Shown here piece after piece: positions 33,501 to 43,617 of a stretch of DNA of 43,617 bases (positions within the stretch are counted from its first letter, which is position 1; the number at the start of each line of letters is the position of its first letter). Location: positions 1 to 43,617 of the forward strand of contig CAJVPP010000157.1 in NCBI GenBank assembly GCA_910592005.1, read 5' to 3'. Under the pieces are notes generated by a model. That model had not been told where the DNA came from. It saw nothing but the letters and a program-made list of their open reading frames with translations, and searched no databases. The DNA comes from Funneliformis mosseae. Its lineage: Eukaryota; Glomeromycota; Glomeromycetes; Glomerales; Glomeraceae. A program made the position numbers and the translations under genes.

Positions 33501-35650
33501 GATTTATTTTTTCAGAAAAAAAGATCATAGTAAACAATAATAATCATCTAGGTTAATCGAAAAAAGAATTTCAAAAGAACATTCTAAAGTCACCTGTTTT
33601 GGACAAAAAATGAGTCCATTTATAGGAAAAAGAAGGGGAAGTTTTGAAATCTTCGTAACCCTTTTGTAAAAAAGGAAGATGCGGTTCATATGTAAAACTC
33701 ATGATTGCTATGCGAGATGTTTTGATAGGGAGATCTCTGACACATAAATGAATTTTTTCGAAATGATGATATAATATTTTAAGGGTGGAAATTTTTCTCA
33801 ATGAAATGTGATGATATTAACTAAAACAAAAATTCTTTTTTGTTGACAACGATGAATGTGTCCGAATATGTACAGATTAAAAAAAAAAAAAAGATAACCT
33901 CATTAAATGAACTCTCAAATAAAGTTAAATTCTTTGTAAAATCACAATAAACAACAAACCGGATTTGACAACACAAAAAAAAAAACGCATAAAGAAGGAA
34001 TTTAACAATATGTTTTTCCGATGAATGAAAATTATGACTTCATTAATGGACACCCTTGTGAACAACAAAAAAAAAAACTTGATTGATTTGTTTATTGGTT
34101 TGTGCGTTAGCAGAAAAAAACTTGAAACCAAACCTGGACGTTTTCTCATTCGAAAAAAGAAAAAATGGAAAAATAGACATTCAAATAAAAAGTGTTTTTA
34201 AATGCAGTCATGTGTCTGCGATATCGTGGTTGTGACAGTTTTTTTTATATGTATCTAATGGTTGTTTGTGATTTTCCTTGCGTATGATCTACTGTACAGT
34301 TGATGTTTTTTTTTTTTTTTTTTTTTTTATGGAAAGAGTAAAAGTAATATCATATACCCCTTATAATCTATCTATCTTGGCAAGAATTAATTAAGGTTTG
34401 AAATTTCATTTGGGATATAATGAAGTGATGATTCCTCTTATCACATGTGACATGACAAGTGTGACAGTAGAAACGAAAGAGTCGTTCCGAAATGTGTTCA
34501 GTTCTCAGAATCCATGTATCGCAAAAAAAAAAAAAAAAAAAAGAGCAAGCGTGTGTTCAGTTATTTATAGATTCTCGTCTCACCTATATTTTTGTTTTTT
34601 TTTTCATCATATTCTATGCATAGAATTTATAATAAAATAATAATAATAATAATAGTAAAAAAAATAATAATTAAATCTTCAAAATTTCGATTGACATGAA
34701 ACAAATGATGAAATTGCGAGACCAAAACATAGAAAATACAAGGAATCATTATTGTTAAAGATAGAACGTTGCATCAACCAATACCGATGCAGGTCCGATA
34801 TTAATGGTAAATAAAAATCGATGAGTTGATTTGCTATTTTGAGCTCTTTGCCTAACTTCTTTTTTTAGGCAGGTTAATTTTAATCTGAAAGATAAATAAT
34901 CATCTATCTATATATTTTTTTTTGTGGGGTTGTTACGCTGCTAGAATCCGGTTTGGACCTTCCAAACCTGATTCCGCGATGATGTACACATCTTTCGTCC
35001 GGAACAAAGTTTCCTTTATCACATCCATGATCTTTATTTCCCTTGTCAAAAGGGTTTTCAGAATATCACCGAAACAAAAAAAAATAAAATAAAATAATAT
35101 CACAATCAAAATTTTTGACGCACCCAAACAAAGGTCGACACTTTTTTATTTTATTTTATTTTATTTTTTTTTTTTACCGCTGCGTTTGTATAAATTAAAA
35201 AAAAAATTAATAATCCCATATCGTAATTCCGTGTTTCAAGTACTTTGTTTAATTAAAAAAAATATTGAATTTAGCTTAGTTCGGTTCTTGTGTTTAGAAC
35301 GATTTTCGAATTTTCGTCATTCTGGATGTTTTATTAAAAATAAAATCATTTTTTTTTATAAAAATAAAAGGTGATTACATAATTGAAATCAATTTTTGTT
35401 CTAGTTTGAAAGATTTTCATTCGGAATTTACCGAAAATTTCCATTCCTTGGTAAGGAATCATCGCCTTTAGGGTTAAATTCATAATAAAACCGTTTTATA
35501 AATTGTTAATTTATTAAAAATTCCTTCTTTTAATGCAATCTTTAATGAGTAAAAAAAAATAAATGATATATGTTGCCTTTTAAGGCTCGATCGAATGAAA
35601 TCTTCATATGATTATGTAATAATGTGCATCATTTTAAACCTTCTACATCA
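30537..35650. other. Long gene-free region rich in poly-A, poly-T and microsatellites
   Basis: It contains ATT repeats at 31171-31196, a poly-A run of about 24 at 31753-31776, a poly-T of about 22-25 at 34305-34329, AAT repeats at 34636-34655, and AAAAT/ATTTT blocks at 35080-35098 and 35143-35175 that are inverted to each other. Minus-strand ORFs at 33571-33801 (76 codons) and 34933-35127 (64 codons) have some normal-looking text, for example SFTYEPHLPFLQKGYEDFK and IIAESGLEGPNRILAA, but no recognised domain. No multi-exon gene could be assembled. Confidence 0.45.
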
Positions 35651-35652
35651 AA

Positions 35653-35823
35653 TCAATGAAACCTTTTTCTTGCTTCCTTTTCTTGATCCAATCGGTTACT
35701 GAACGTCAATTGATCTGTGTTGCAATTTATTGGTGCAAGAAATTCGTCCTCTGCCAGTTGATTCGCTCCGGATTTCATCAATTGCATGCATTCTTGTAAG
35801 AATGAAATGAAATCATGATTCAT
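35653..35823 (-). CDS. Candidate 56-aa small protein gene
   Basis: ATG at 35823 to TGA at 35653-35655. The sequence begins MNHDFISFLQECMQLMKSGA, continues NQLAEDEFLAPINCNTDQLT and ends in a basic RLDQEKEARKRFH. Composition is like a real soluble helical peptide and uses mixed third positions, unlike the homopolymer-driven ORFs around it. No splice partner or family is recognised, so it may be a small gene, an exon or chance. Confidence 0.25.
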   Translation of the reverse strand: MNHDFISFLQECMQLMKSGANQLAEDEFLAPINCNTDQLTFSNRLDQEKEARKRFH

Positions 35824-36520
35824 CGTCTTTTAAAAAGAAGGAACATGCGCAACAGCATGGAAAGATAGGTGTACGTATCAGGTGAATGATTGAATGGGTC
35901 GTTATCGATGGTTTCTTTATTTTTATCATGATTTTTTTTTACCTCGCGATTGAAACTTGCGTATTGATAAATCGAGAACAAAAATTTCTCAGATTGTCTA
36001 CATTAATGGTAAGGATTGAACATTTAAACGACGTCGTAAACCGGATTAGGAAATGGTTTATTGCCTTGTAAATAAATCGAATCCATATATGGTAAAAAAA
36101 AAGAGGCTGGACGTTTTTCGCGTTCCCTCTAATCTCTTCTCTTTGGTTTTAGTTACATGAAAGGGGATTCTTTAACTCTTTTCTTTTTGCGGCAAAATCA
36201 TCACTTTGACACTTTCATCATTTTTGACACAAATCGATCATGGATCTTCGGTCAATTGACGTTATCGGTCGTATCGTCACGGTAAAAATCTCCGTTATTC
36301 TATTATTCTTTTGTTTTATTTTCAATGATAATAAAATAATAATATTCATTCAACATGGGAGATATGCTGAGTGGAACGTTGAACGCATGAAGTCATAATG
36401 TTTTCATTACATCATGTGTACGAGTTTAATTTTCCTTGGGTTTTTTCCTTGATATTTTTTTTTTTTTTGACGTAACCGCACGGTTTTTTTTTTTTTTTTA
36501 CTATAATCTATGTAAGCAGT
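35824..36520. other. Intergenic DNA
   Basis: No gene is supported. An AGGGG core (stress-response-element-like) lies at 36162-36166. A 61-codon plus ORF at 35886-36071 starts with a hydrophobic stretch but is T-run driven. Confidence 0.3.
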
Positions 36521-36526
36521 AACCAA

Positions 36527-36541
36527 GCCCCCGCCCCACCC
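36527..36541 (+). promoter_or_regulatory. C-rich block, possible GC-box-like site
   Basis: 'gcccccgccccaccc' is an isolated run of 14 C/G bases and one A in DNA that is otherwise about three-quarters A/T. It is 48 bases upstream of a 43-codon ORF. A binding-site role is inference. Confidence 0.3.
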
Positions 36542-36588
36542 AAAGCACACAATAAAAGAAGAAAAAATAAAATTCGAATTTAAAAACG

Positions 36589-36720
36589 ATGAAAATCATT
36601 CCTCAATACGGACGCAATATACTGTGGGGATTAATTGATAAATTCGGCAAGGTAAGGTATATAAGGGTTACAAAAAGAGTAAGCCTCACGGACGTAATTT
36701 ACTTGAACGGCAAAGTTTGA
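36589..36720 (+). CDS. Candidate 43-aa small ORF (or first exon)
   Basis: ATG at 36589, TGA ending at 36720. The first 21 residues are MKIIPQYGRNILWGLIDKFG plus Lys. A strong-looking donor (AAG|GTAAGG) falls right after residue 21, so the ORF could instead be a first exon. The remaining codons read VRYIRVTKRVSLTDVIYLNG and so on. A C-rich block precedes it. No family is recognised. Confidence 0.22.
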   Translation: MKIIPQYGRNILWGLIDKFGKVRYIRVTKRVSLTDVIYLNGKV

Positions 36721-37480
36721 TTTAACATCAAAAAGATCTCATATTCCAAAAATTAATTCTTTCTATTATAGGCTCAAACATTTCAACTACCAAATATGTC
36801 CTAATTAAAAAAAAAAATATGAATGATTAAAAAGATCAAGAATAAAAACATTCGGCACGCTTACACTTTTTCAACGTTCTTTAAAAGAAAAAGGATTGCT
36901 CAATATAGTAATTATTATAAAACCTCTTAAACCTAGATTTGAATGGAATGGATGTGACCCATGTGATTTAGTGTGGAACCTTTATGTAAGGCCATACGGT
37001 AAAGATGACTTTTTATTTTTTGGAGAATAAACAATAAAAAATATTTTGAAGTTCGGTCATCAAAAGACAATCGGAATGGAATTTCTTTTTTTTTTTAAAA
37101 AAACATACGTTTCTTAATTTAATTTCCATCTTTGGAAGTTCGGATGCCTTTATTTGATTTATTATTATTTTATTTTATTTTGAGCACACAAAATGTTGGC
37201 ATGTCATGTTTGTTAGTAATAATCAAAATTACGAATATTTTTAAATGACGATGATGAAATAAAAAATATCATAAGAAAGAAGTAATAATAATAATAATAA
37301 AAGGCATGTTATTAGTTAATAATCTCATTTGTTCGCTGATGAAAACGGGATTGCTTGGCATCCTTTATTTCTTTGTCTATACGATAATGAGAATAATTTA
37401 TTATTGTGAATAATATTATTCCTTTTAGGATAGGAATGTGTCACCACGAAAACCCTTAAACCCTTTTGTTACATAATTCA
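36721..37480. other. Intergenic DNA
   Basis: AAT repeat at 37283-37300 and many A/T runs. No gene supported. Confidence 0.35.
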
Positions 37481-37667
37481 CACCGTAAACATAAGGTCAG
37501 CAAAAGAAATTCAACCTTCAGCAGTTGACGAGCGTGCGGTGCGTGCTGTCTTCTTTATCGGTGATCGGAAAGAGCGTTACGTTGTAGAGAAATCGGTGCC
37601 CCTTCTTAACCGTATCATGGTTTAAATGATTGGTATGAGAAAGAGAATGAATAATAATAATAATCAG

Positions 37668-37698
<31 letters not shown>

Positions 37699-37830
37699 CG
37701 ACAAAGGATACGACGCAGCACAAGCCATTTTTTTTTTTAACTCGAAATACGCGGCGTGGAAAAGACCGGAGGTGCTGCGGCAAGACTCGGAACGATGATC
37801 CAAATTTGTACGTTTCTTCCTGACAATCTT
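37480..37830. other. GC-richer island with CAT microsatellite and coding-like text
   Basis: At 37500-37625 the plus strand is unusually GC-rich ('gacgagcgtgcggtgcgtgc'). It has an open frame reading SAVDERAVRAVFFIGDRKER then YVVEKSVPLLNRIMV up to a TAA, but no ATG. A CAT/ATC microsatellite follows at 37668-37697. A second GC-rich piece (37750-37805) ends at a donor-like GTACGT. It could be exons of a short gene, a long 5' leader or a regulatory island. None of these is proven. Confidence 0.3.
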
Positions 37831-38340
37831 CATATTACCATGTTTGATTCTCGAATGAATCGACTTTTTTGGAATTATTAAAAGAATAAGAAAGATTTCA
37901 AATCTTCTGCGACACCATGCCCACACTCACATTTTTTTATGCATGAGCACTACTAACATATCACGCCCGACCATTGAACGGAAAAAGAATTGGAGAAATA
38001 GTTCAAAACAAGAATAAAAATAATAAAAATCCCGCCCAAATAACCATATATGCTCAATTTCCCAAGTAAGGTCAGAGGAAATGAAGCGCACGAGTGCATA
38101 TCATCACATTACAAATACACAGAAATGACCGAGCTTATCGACCCAAATAAAAAAAATAAATAAAAAATAAAAATAAAAATAAAAATAAAATAAACCTTTG
38201 CAGGTTTCTATATTTAGGGTGAGATCATCCATATGGTGTTGGGTTTAAAAGGTTGGATACATTGGTCGAGATCATGAAGATTTCTAACCAATCAGGGACG
38301 GCTTTATAAATAATGAATGAAAATTACCAAATCCGATAGA
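37831..38340. other. Intergenic DNA with AAAAT microsatellite
   Basis: 'aaataaaaataaaaataaaa' at about 38160-38192. A TATA-like 'gctttataaata' lies at about 38301-38312. Confidence 0.35.
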
Positions 38341-38454
38341 ATGATAGTAATCAAGTGGTTTATCAACATCATGCTCGCAATTATTTTTGTGTCAAGTGAC
38401 TTGATTCGCTACCCAAAATATCTGTCGTATGCAATGTACGAGATAAACGAATAA
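38341..38454 (+). CDS. Candidate 37-aa small peptide with hydrophobic N-terminus
   Basis: ATG at 38341, TAA at 38452-38454. Residues 1-18 are a hydrophobic helix (MIVIKWFINIMLAIIFVS) that resembles a signal peptide or membrane anchor, followed by a short Tyr-rich tail. A TATA-like box lies 30-40 bases upstream, and AATAAA overlaps the stop. The ORF is short and could be chance. Confidence 0.2.
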   Translation: MIVIKWFINIMLAIIFVSSDLIRYPKYLSYAMYEINE

Positions 38455-40400
38455 AATTTTCATTTCATGTGTGTGAAATTATTTATTATTACATTACATT
38501 TATTTAGGACCGGCTCGAAAAATCAAATGATGTTGTTTACCCTATTAGTTATGCGGTGGTCTCGTTAATTTGGTTGGTTTAACGGTTTCGGTTTATATCT
38601 CAATTATGGTTTTGAAAGGAAATATGAGAAATAATAATAGTAACAAATTCAACTCAAAGGGAATTTCCTTCTTTATTTCTTGGCTATTGACGCCACGCAA
38701 CAATTGTAACAATTACCTTTATTTAATCTACCGTGCATGAACTAATACATTGTTATATAAACATACTTGCAACTTTTTTTCCACCTTCTGGCGGGCACAT
38801 TTCTCTTTTTTTTTTTTTTTTTAGAAAAAAAATAATAATAATAAAGTTAAGAAAAACATGAAACGGTTGTGTGATGAATTGAGAAAGAGAACGCAGTCGA
38901 TGCTTTTTTTTTTTTTTTTTTTTGTTTCCCAATCAAAATTGACGTCCCACCTTTGAATAAAATAGATGGTCGTCATTACTAATTTTAGTAGAAAGCGATT
39001 ACAAAACAAATAAATAATAAATTAGAGCAGAATGATTAGGAAATTTACACGTTAGCCTGAGAAAAAAAAAAAAAAAAAAAAATTAAGGCATGTCCAAAAA
39101 TGGACACTCGAATTTTTTCTTTTGAAAACGGCAAAAAAAAAAATTTAGGAAAAAAAATTCCAAATAGCGCACAGATACATTTAAGGAGCTTTTTTTTTGT
39201 AAAAAAAAAAAAAAAAGAAAATTAAATAAAAAACAAGCAGCAGGCGATTCATGATCACAAACATATCTGTGACGAAACATTGATTCAATCGTAGATTCCA
39301 ATTCAGGATTTTTTTGGTCATTACAATAAAATTTTAATGAACAAGTCGGTCATATGCTCAACCTTGAAAGAGCTCATAGTTTAACACATGATAATCCATG
39401 TATATTCAGTTAAGTAATCAAAAATTAATATCAATAAAAAAAAATTTAATAAATGGTAATTTTGGTATTTTGTAACGTTTCCGAATGTGCATCTTTTTTT
39501 TTTTTTTCTTGATGTGACTTGTGCTCGTATCATCGCATCCATTTCTTTTTGGAAAAATAAAATTTATTTCATCTTTGTTGCATTCATGACACATTGACGA
39601 TTTCTTGTGGCTGCAGCTCAGCAAATTTTTCATTTTACTTTCAAAATAGTCGCACGACCAAGAGAGAATGGGTTTCGTACCAATCAAAAAAAAAACGGTT
39701 GCGTTAGAGCTTTTTTCATTGTAATATCACATCAAGTTTCTTGAATCACACGCACCATCACAAAATTAACCAAGTGGCCCTTTTTATATTATATAAATAA
39801 AAAATTTTCATTTATTAAATGTTTATATTTATGCTTTTTGTTTACTAGTTTGATGATTTACTGTAACAGTAACAAAAGTCGTTACAGTTGAAGTTTATTG
39901 AAATTGAAATGACGGACTCATCGGAGAGCGTCAATGACCAGCCTTTCAGGTGGTAATGGCTCAAATCGGATATTGAAAATCCCTTTATGTCATCTCTCCG
40001 AGATATGAAAAAATGAACTCTCTTTTTTTTTTTTGTAAAAAAAAAGTTTAAAAGAATCATGTTGTATAGCATAAATTTGGTAATATCACAGTTGAAATGA
40101 TATGACAATATAAATATTATACTAAAAAAAAAAAAAAAGTAATAAAAAATTTTTTTTTTTTTTTGAATCCTTCTGTTTAATATAAACAATAACTTTATTT
40201 AAGTCTAAAAGTCTAATTTATATTAGTATTATAATTTTAAAATATAATTATTTTAAACAAGCATTTACCATATACATATACATAAATATTTCAATCGACA
40301 TTTGACTATTAACAATAACCAATACTTTTTTTTTTATTTTAAAAAAAAAAAAAAAAAAAAAAATTACCACAAGATAAAAAGGGCAATTTTGCCTTTAACT
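38455..40400. other. Gene-free, homopolymer-dense DNA
   Basis: Poly-T and poly-A runs of 10-25 bases recur (for example 38805-38820, 38904-38922, 39062-39080, 40340-40363). Minus-strand ORFs here are Lys/Phe runs from those tracts and are not supported. Confidence 0.45.
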
Positions 40401-41227
40401 TTCAAAAGAGAAAAAATTTTAACGAAAAAAAAAAAAAAAAAAAATTTTTTTTCTTTTCTTCCTTTTTTTTTGTGACCTCTTTTTTCTTCTCTTTCATATC
40501 TCTTTGTTGTGTATATATCATAATTTTTTTTTTTCGTTTAGTAATTTTTTTTCTTCGTATCGTTTATCGTATCGTATGTCTTACTAAATAAAAAAAAAAA
40601 ATTTTAGTCACATATATATACTCCAAAAAAAAAAAAAAAAAAAAAATCTAAAAAAAAAACCTCGAGCTTTTTTAACTTCAAGCAGTTCAAGTGATATCCA
40701 ACTGTTTTTTGATTACCTCCTTTTTTTTCTCCACAAAAAAAAAAGAGTGTCCTCTCTTTTTTTTTTTTCTTCTTACGTTTAACGTTAACTGAAATCTCAA
40801 AAAAAAAAAAAAAAAAAAAAAAAAATAATTATAATTATTCATTACAACACAATATTGGCTATTTTTTAATGACTCTTTGAAAACCAGAATATTTTACAAA
40901 AACTTGGCAAATACCTTTTAATTTTTACCTTCATACTTTATTCAACAACCGTATATATTTACTTTTATTCCCAACTTCTTACTTTTTCCCAATTTTTTTT
41001 TTTGTCACGAAACAAAAAGTTTATTTTGGAAGAAAAGGAATAAAAATTTTTTATTTTATTTTACAAAGTCCGGAAAACAAGAAACGTTTTATCACATCAC
41101 CATCCTACTTGAAAGGTGTCAACAAATCCAGACTTTTAACGAGCCGTCAATACAAAATTTTACGCGATTACTTTTTTTTTTAACGAAATATTTTTTTAAA
41201 ACATAAATCTACGGTTTTTTACGAAAA
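40400..41227 (+). promoter_or_regulatory. Upstream region / 5' leader of the zinc-finger gene
   Basis: Long pyrimidine tracts ('tttttttcttttcttccttt' near 40445-40470, and 40482-40506) alternate with poly-A runs (40424-40443, 40625-40645, 40799-40825). Such tracts are nucleosome-disfavouring and common in fungal promoters. The start ATG at 41228 follows 'acgaaaa'. No TATA box can be chosen with confidence. Confidence 0.4.
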
Positions 41228-42382
41228 ATGGTATCATCTCTCCGTTATGAACGTTACGATTTTCCGGATCTCTCCGATCCCACGGCTTTTTCATTCAATT
41301 ATTCAATGGCTTCCCCAACAGTGCCTATCATTCATCATTCAACGCAGCCATTCAATCAACACCATGCAAAAGAAATGGACATGACTACAGATTACCTCAT
41401 GAATAACAGGGGCATCTCTTTCACCGATCTTCTTACAACCGATAACGAACAGCTCATGGAAGCTTATGCTTTTAGAATGATCCCTCAAACTCACGCGACC
41501 ACATGTTCCTCCCCGGAGAGCGACAATTATAGCTTATTTGATCCAAAAATAAAAATTGAATATGATTCACTCGACGCCTCTCTATATGATATGACTAGAA
41601 CCCTAAGCTCTGAGAGCAGTTGTCCAGATCTCGCTGTTTGTCCAGCCAGCATCTCTTCAACGAATCCTCTTACCCCCATTGATTCCCCTCATGATCAATC
41701 TCCCATCATTACGCCAACAGTCATTCCTCATCACTATCATCAACAACAACAACAACAACAACATTTGATAAGTGAGGAGAGAGAGATCATGCCAAGTCAA
41801 GATATGATGCAGTCTCAACCTTCGACAATAAAAAGGGGGAAGGGCCGAAGGGCCAACGTTACAAGTGCCGCCATGAACACTGGAATCCAACTTCAAGATC
41901 CTCAGGAATTCCATTCTCTAATGACTTCACCTTTATCTTCACCGCAAAAATCTGGCAAATCAAGAGGTCGTCGAATGTCAAACAAACCTGCCAAACCAGG
42001 AACAAAATCATTCGAGTGTACTTACGCAGGTTGCGGAAGAATCTTTAAGCGTTCAGAACATCTTAAGAGACACATTCGGTCGATACACACTCTTGAAAGG
42101 CGTAAGTATTTTTGAACTTAGGTTACGCTCGATTCAAAAGTGTTCTTCAACGTCGTAAATATTTACGCATTCTGATTCTTTTTTTTTCTACTTTTAGCCT
42201 TCCATTGTCCTCACCCGCATTGTACAAAACGATTCTCACGTTCGGACAATCTTTCTCAGCATGTTAGAGTTCATCGACCCAACGGAAAGGAGAAAAATGC
42301 AAATGCGAGAAATTTTAGCAATTTCACACCCTATTTACAAACTTATCAGACTGGCAATCTTCACACGACGTTGCAACACTGA
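41228..42382 (+). CDS. C2H2 zinc-finger transcription factor, Msn2/Msn4-like, 2 exons
   Basis: Exons 41228-42101 and 42198-42382 join in frame across a GTAAGT..TTTTAG intron to give 352 residues. Two C-terminal C2H2 fingers are present: finger 1 with C264, C269, H282, H287 (GRIFKRSEHLKRHIRSIH) and finger 2 with C295, C300, H313, H317 (KRFSRSDNLSQHVRVH), joined by a LERPF linker. The contact residues match the Msn2/Msn4 stress-response pair, which bind AGGGG. The intron splits the linker between the fingers. The N-terminal half is acidic/Ser-Thr rich, with a TP/SP cluster (about 145-163), a polyGln run (172-178) and basic KRGKGRR (202-208). RRMS at 248-251, just before the fingers, fits the PKA sites that control nuclear entry of Msn2. 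A nuclear activator of stress or nutrient response is likely. Exact orthology is uncertain, since Com2 and Cmr3-type factors share the fingers. Confidence 0.92.
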
Positions 42383-43617
42383 ATGAACATTCACAAATTC
42401 GATGACGTGAATTTGATGAAAGAACAGGAACAAACAAAAATTCTTTTTTACTTCGTTCGATTTTCCTTTATTTTTTTTTTTTCATTACCATTCTTAACAT
42501 ATGGACAATTGTGTGGAATCTTTTTTTTTTCAATTTTATTTTGCTAGTGTGGTTTTGGCGGTATGTGCGATGGAATACTATATTTTATTATTCTAATTAC
42601 TAGCTATGATGACGAGTGATATTTATACATATCCTTCATTCATTCCATTATTCTTCCATATCATTCTTTCGTAAATATTTTTTTTTTCTTTTCGTGATAA
42701 AAAAATTTGTATAGTTTTTTCTTTCTTATTTTTTTTTTCCTTATAATATATCAAAAAAATTTTTATAACCGATATGAATTACTCACCCATTTTTGTATAG
42801 TTTTTTTTTCCCAACGCTTATATTTTTTTCATCATATAACGAACTTTTTTTTTTTCCTCTTGCCTATTTTAGTTTTTTACTTAGTTTTATTTTTTTTTTT
42901 TACTACGATTTTTTCTCTTTACATCAATTTTTTTTCTTTGTATATCTTTTTTTTTTCATTTGTTTTCATTTTTTTTGATGGTATTTTTGATCGAAAGATA
43001 AAAAAATCCTAATGATTTTATCAAGTAATCTAATTCATCGCCACTAATCACTTTTTAGGCGGATCGGTTTTTGTTTTATCACACTTTTATTTTCAAAACA
43101 TCACATTTTGGCACAAAAAAAAAAAAAAAAAAAAAAAAACTTAAATTTTAATAACGAAATTTTTTTCAACTCACTATATTTTTAGTATTTTACCATCATC
43201 ACAACATATTCATATATAGTCTTAACGTATATATTATTAATTACTTACTACAATTCTTTCATCCATTAATTAGTTTCATTTACATTATATTTTTTAACGA
43301 AAGTTTTTTTTTTTCTGTGCTTTTTTTTTTTTTTTTTGTGAATGTATATTTTTTTTTTTTTGTATTAAGAAAAAAAAAATGCAAAGAAAAAAAAATTAAG
43401 AAAAGAATAATTAAATTCAAATAGTGAACGTGGTGTTTTTATTTTTTCCAAAAAAAAAAAAATTTATTTTTTTCAAGTGTTTTTTTTTTTTTTTTCCTTT
43501 ACTTTGTCCTCCCCCGAAAGTGATTTATTCCCTTTTTTCAAGCATTATTTGGAATAATAATAATAATAATAATAATTAATAATAATTTAATCATCATTAT
43601 ATACATACATATATTTT
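42383..43617. other. 3' region of the zinc-finger gene, T-rich low complexity
   Basis: Very T-rich DNA with poly-A (43115-43139) and poly-T runs, ending in an AAT microsatellite (about 43554-43577). Phe-rich plus-strand ORFs here are products of T runs. No other gene is visible. Confidence 0.5.

Noticed and set aside
37518..37721. Minus-strand ORF starting with a run of Met and Ile
   Set aside because: The run comes from the CAT microsatellite; only the C-terminal part has normal composition and it overlaps a better plus-strand frame.
38821..40189. Several minus-strand ORFs rich in Lys and Phe
   Set aside because: They consist largely of homopolymer-coded runs with no domain and lie in gene-free DNA.
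41657..41914. Minus-strand 85-codon ORF opposite the zinc-finger gene
   Set aside because: Antisense shadow; the plus strand encodes a complete, domain-bearing protein.
42707..43012. Plus-strand Phe-rich ORFs downstream of the zinc-finger gene
   Set aside because: They are direct products of poly-T tracts in the 3' region.

Overview
This is an AT-rich nuclear window from a fungus. Codon context, short GT..AG introns, dense homopolymer tracts and the kinds of decayed multicopy genes all point to an arbuscular mycorrhizal fungus of the Rhizophagus/Glomeromycotina type. That assignment rests on family recognition, not on a search. No rRNA, tRNA, CRISPR array or bacterial-style operon was found.

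The window has sharp compartments. (1) 1-13.5 kb is a graveyard of repetitive genes, almost all on the minus strand and all broken by stops and frameshifts. It holds an unknown multicopy protein running off the left edge, a coiled-coil low-complexity protein, a relative with a PD-(D/E)xK-nuclease-like motif layout, two tandem F-box genes (one with leucine-rich repeats), another coiled-coil gene, a tyrosine-recombinase-like gene, and a long archaeo-eukaryotic primase plus SF3/D5-like helicase gene. (2) 13.5-27.2 kb is extremely AT-rich. It holds tandem repeats, a 729-bp foldback Tc1/mariner-type MITE, a wrecked Tigger/pogo transposase and two other degraded reading frames whose stops look like C-to-T changes. 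(3) 27.26-29.60 kb is an intact 10-exon gene for a cytosolic M20 metallodipeptidase (Dug1/CNDP2 type, 479 aa, all metal ligands kept). (4) 29.6-41.2 kb has no recognisable gene. It is full of poly-A/poly-T and microsatellites, with several GC-richer islands and short coding-like ORFs. (5) 41.23-42.38 kb is an intact two-exon gene for an Msn2/Msn4-like C2H2 zinc-finger regulator (352 aa).

Only the dipeptidase and the zinc-finger factor look like working host genes. The most interesting candidate system is the same-strand pair at 7.96-12.49 kb: a primase-helicase and a tyrosine recombinase, which together could be the replication and integration genes of a large, undescribed self-replicating fungal mobile element, now dead. 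A second theme is the recurrent C-to-T nonsense signature across the decayed genes, which suggests methylation-linked or RIP-like mutation of repeats.
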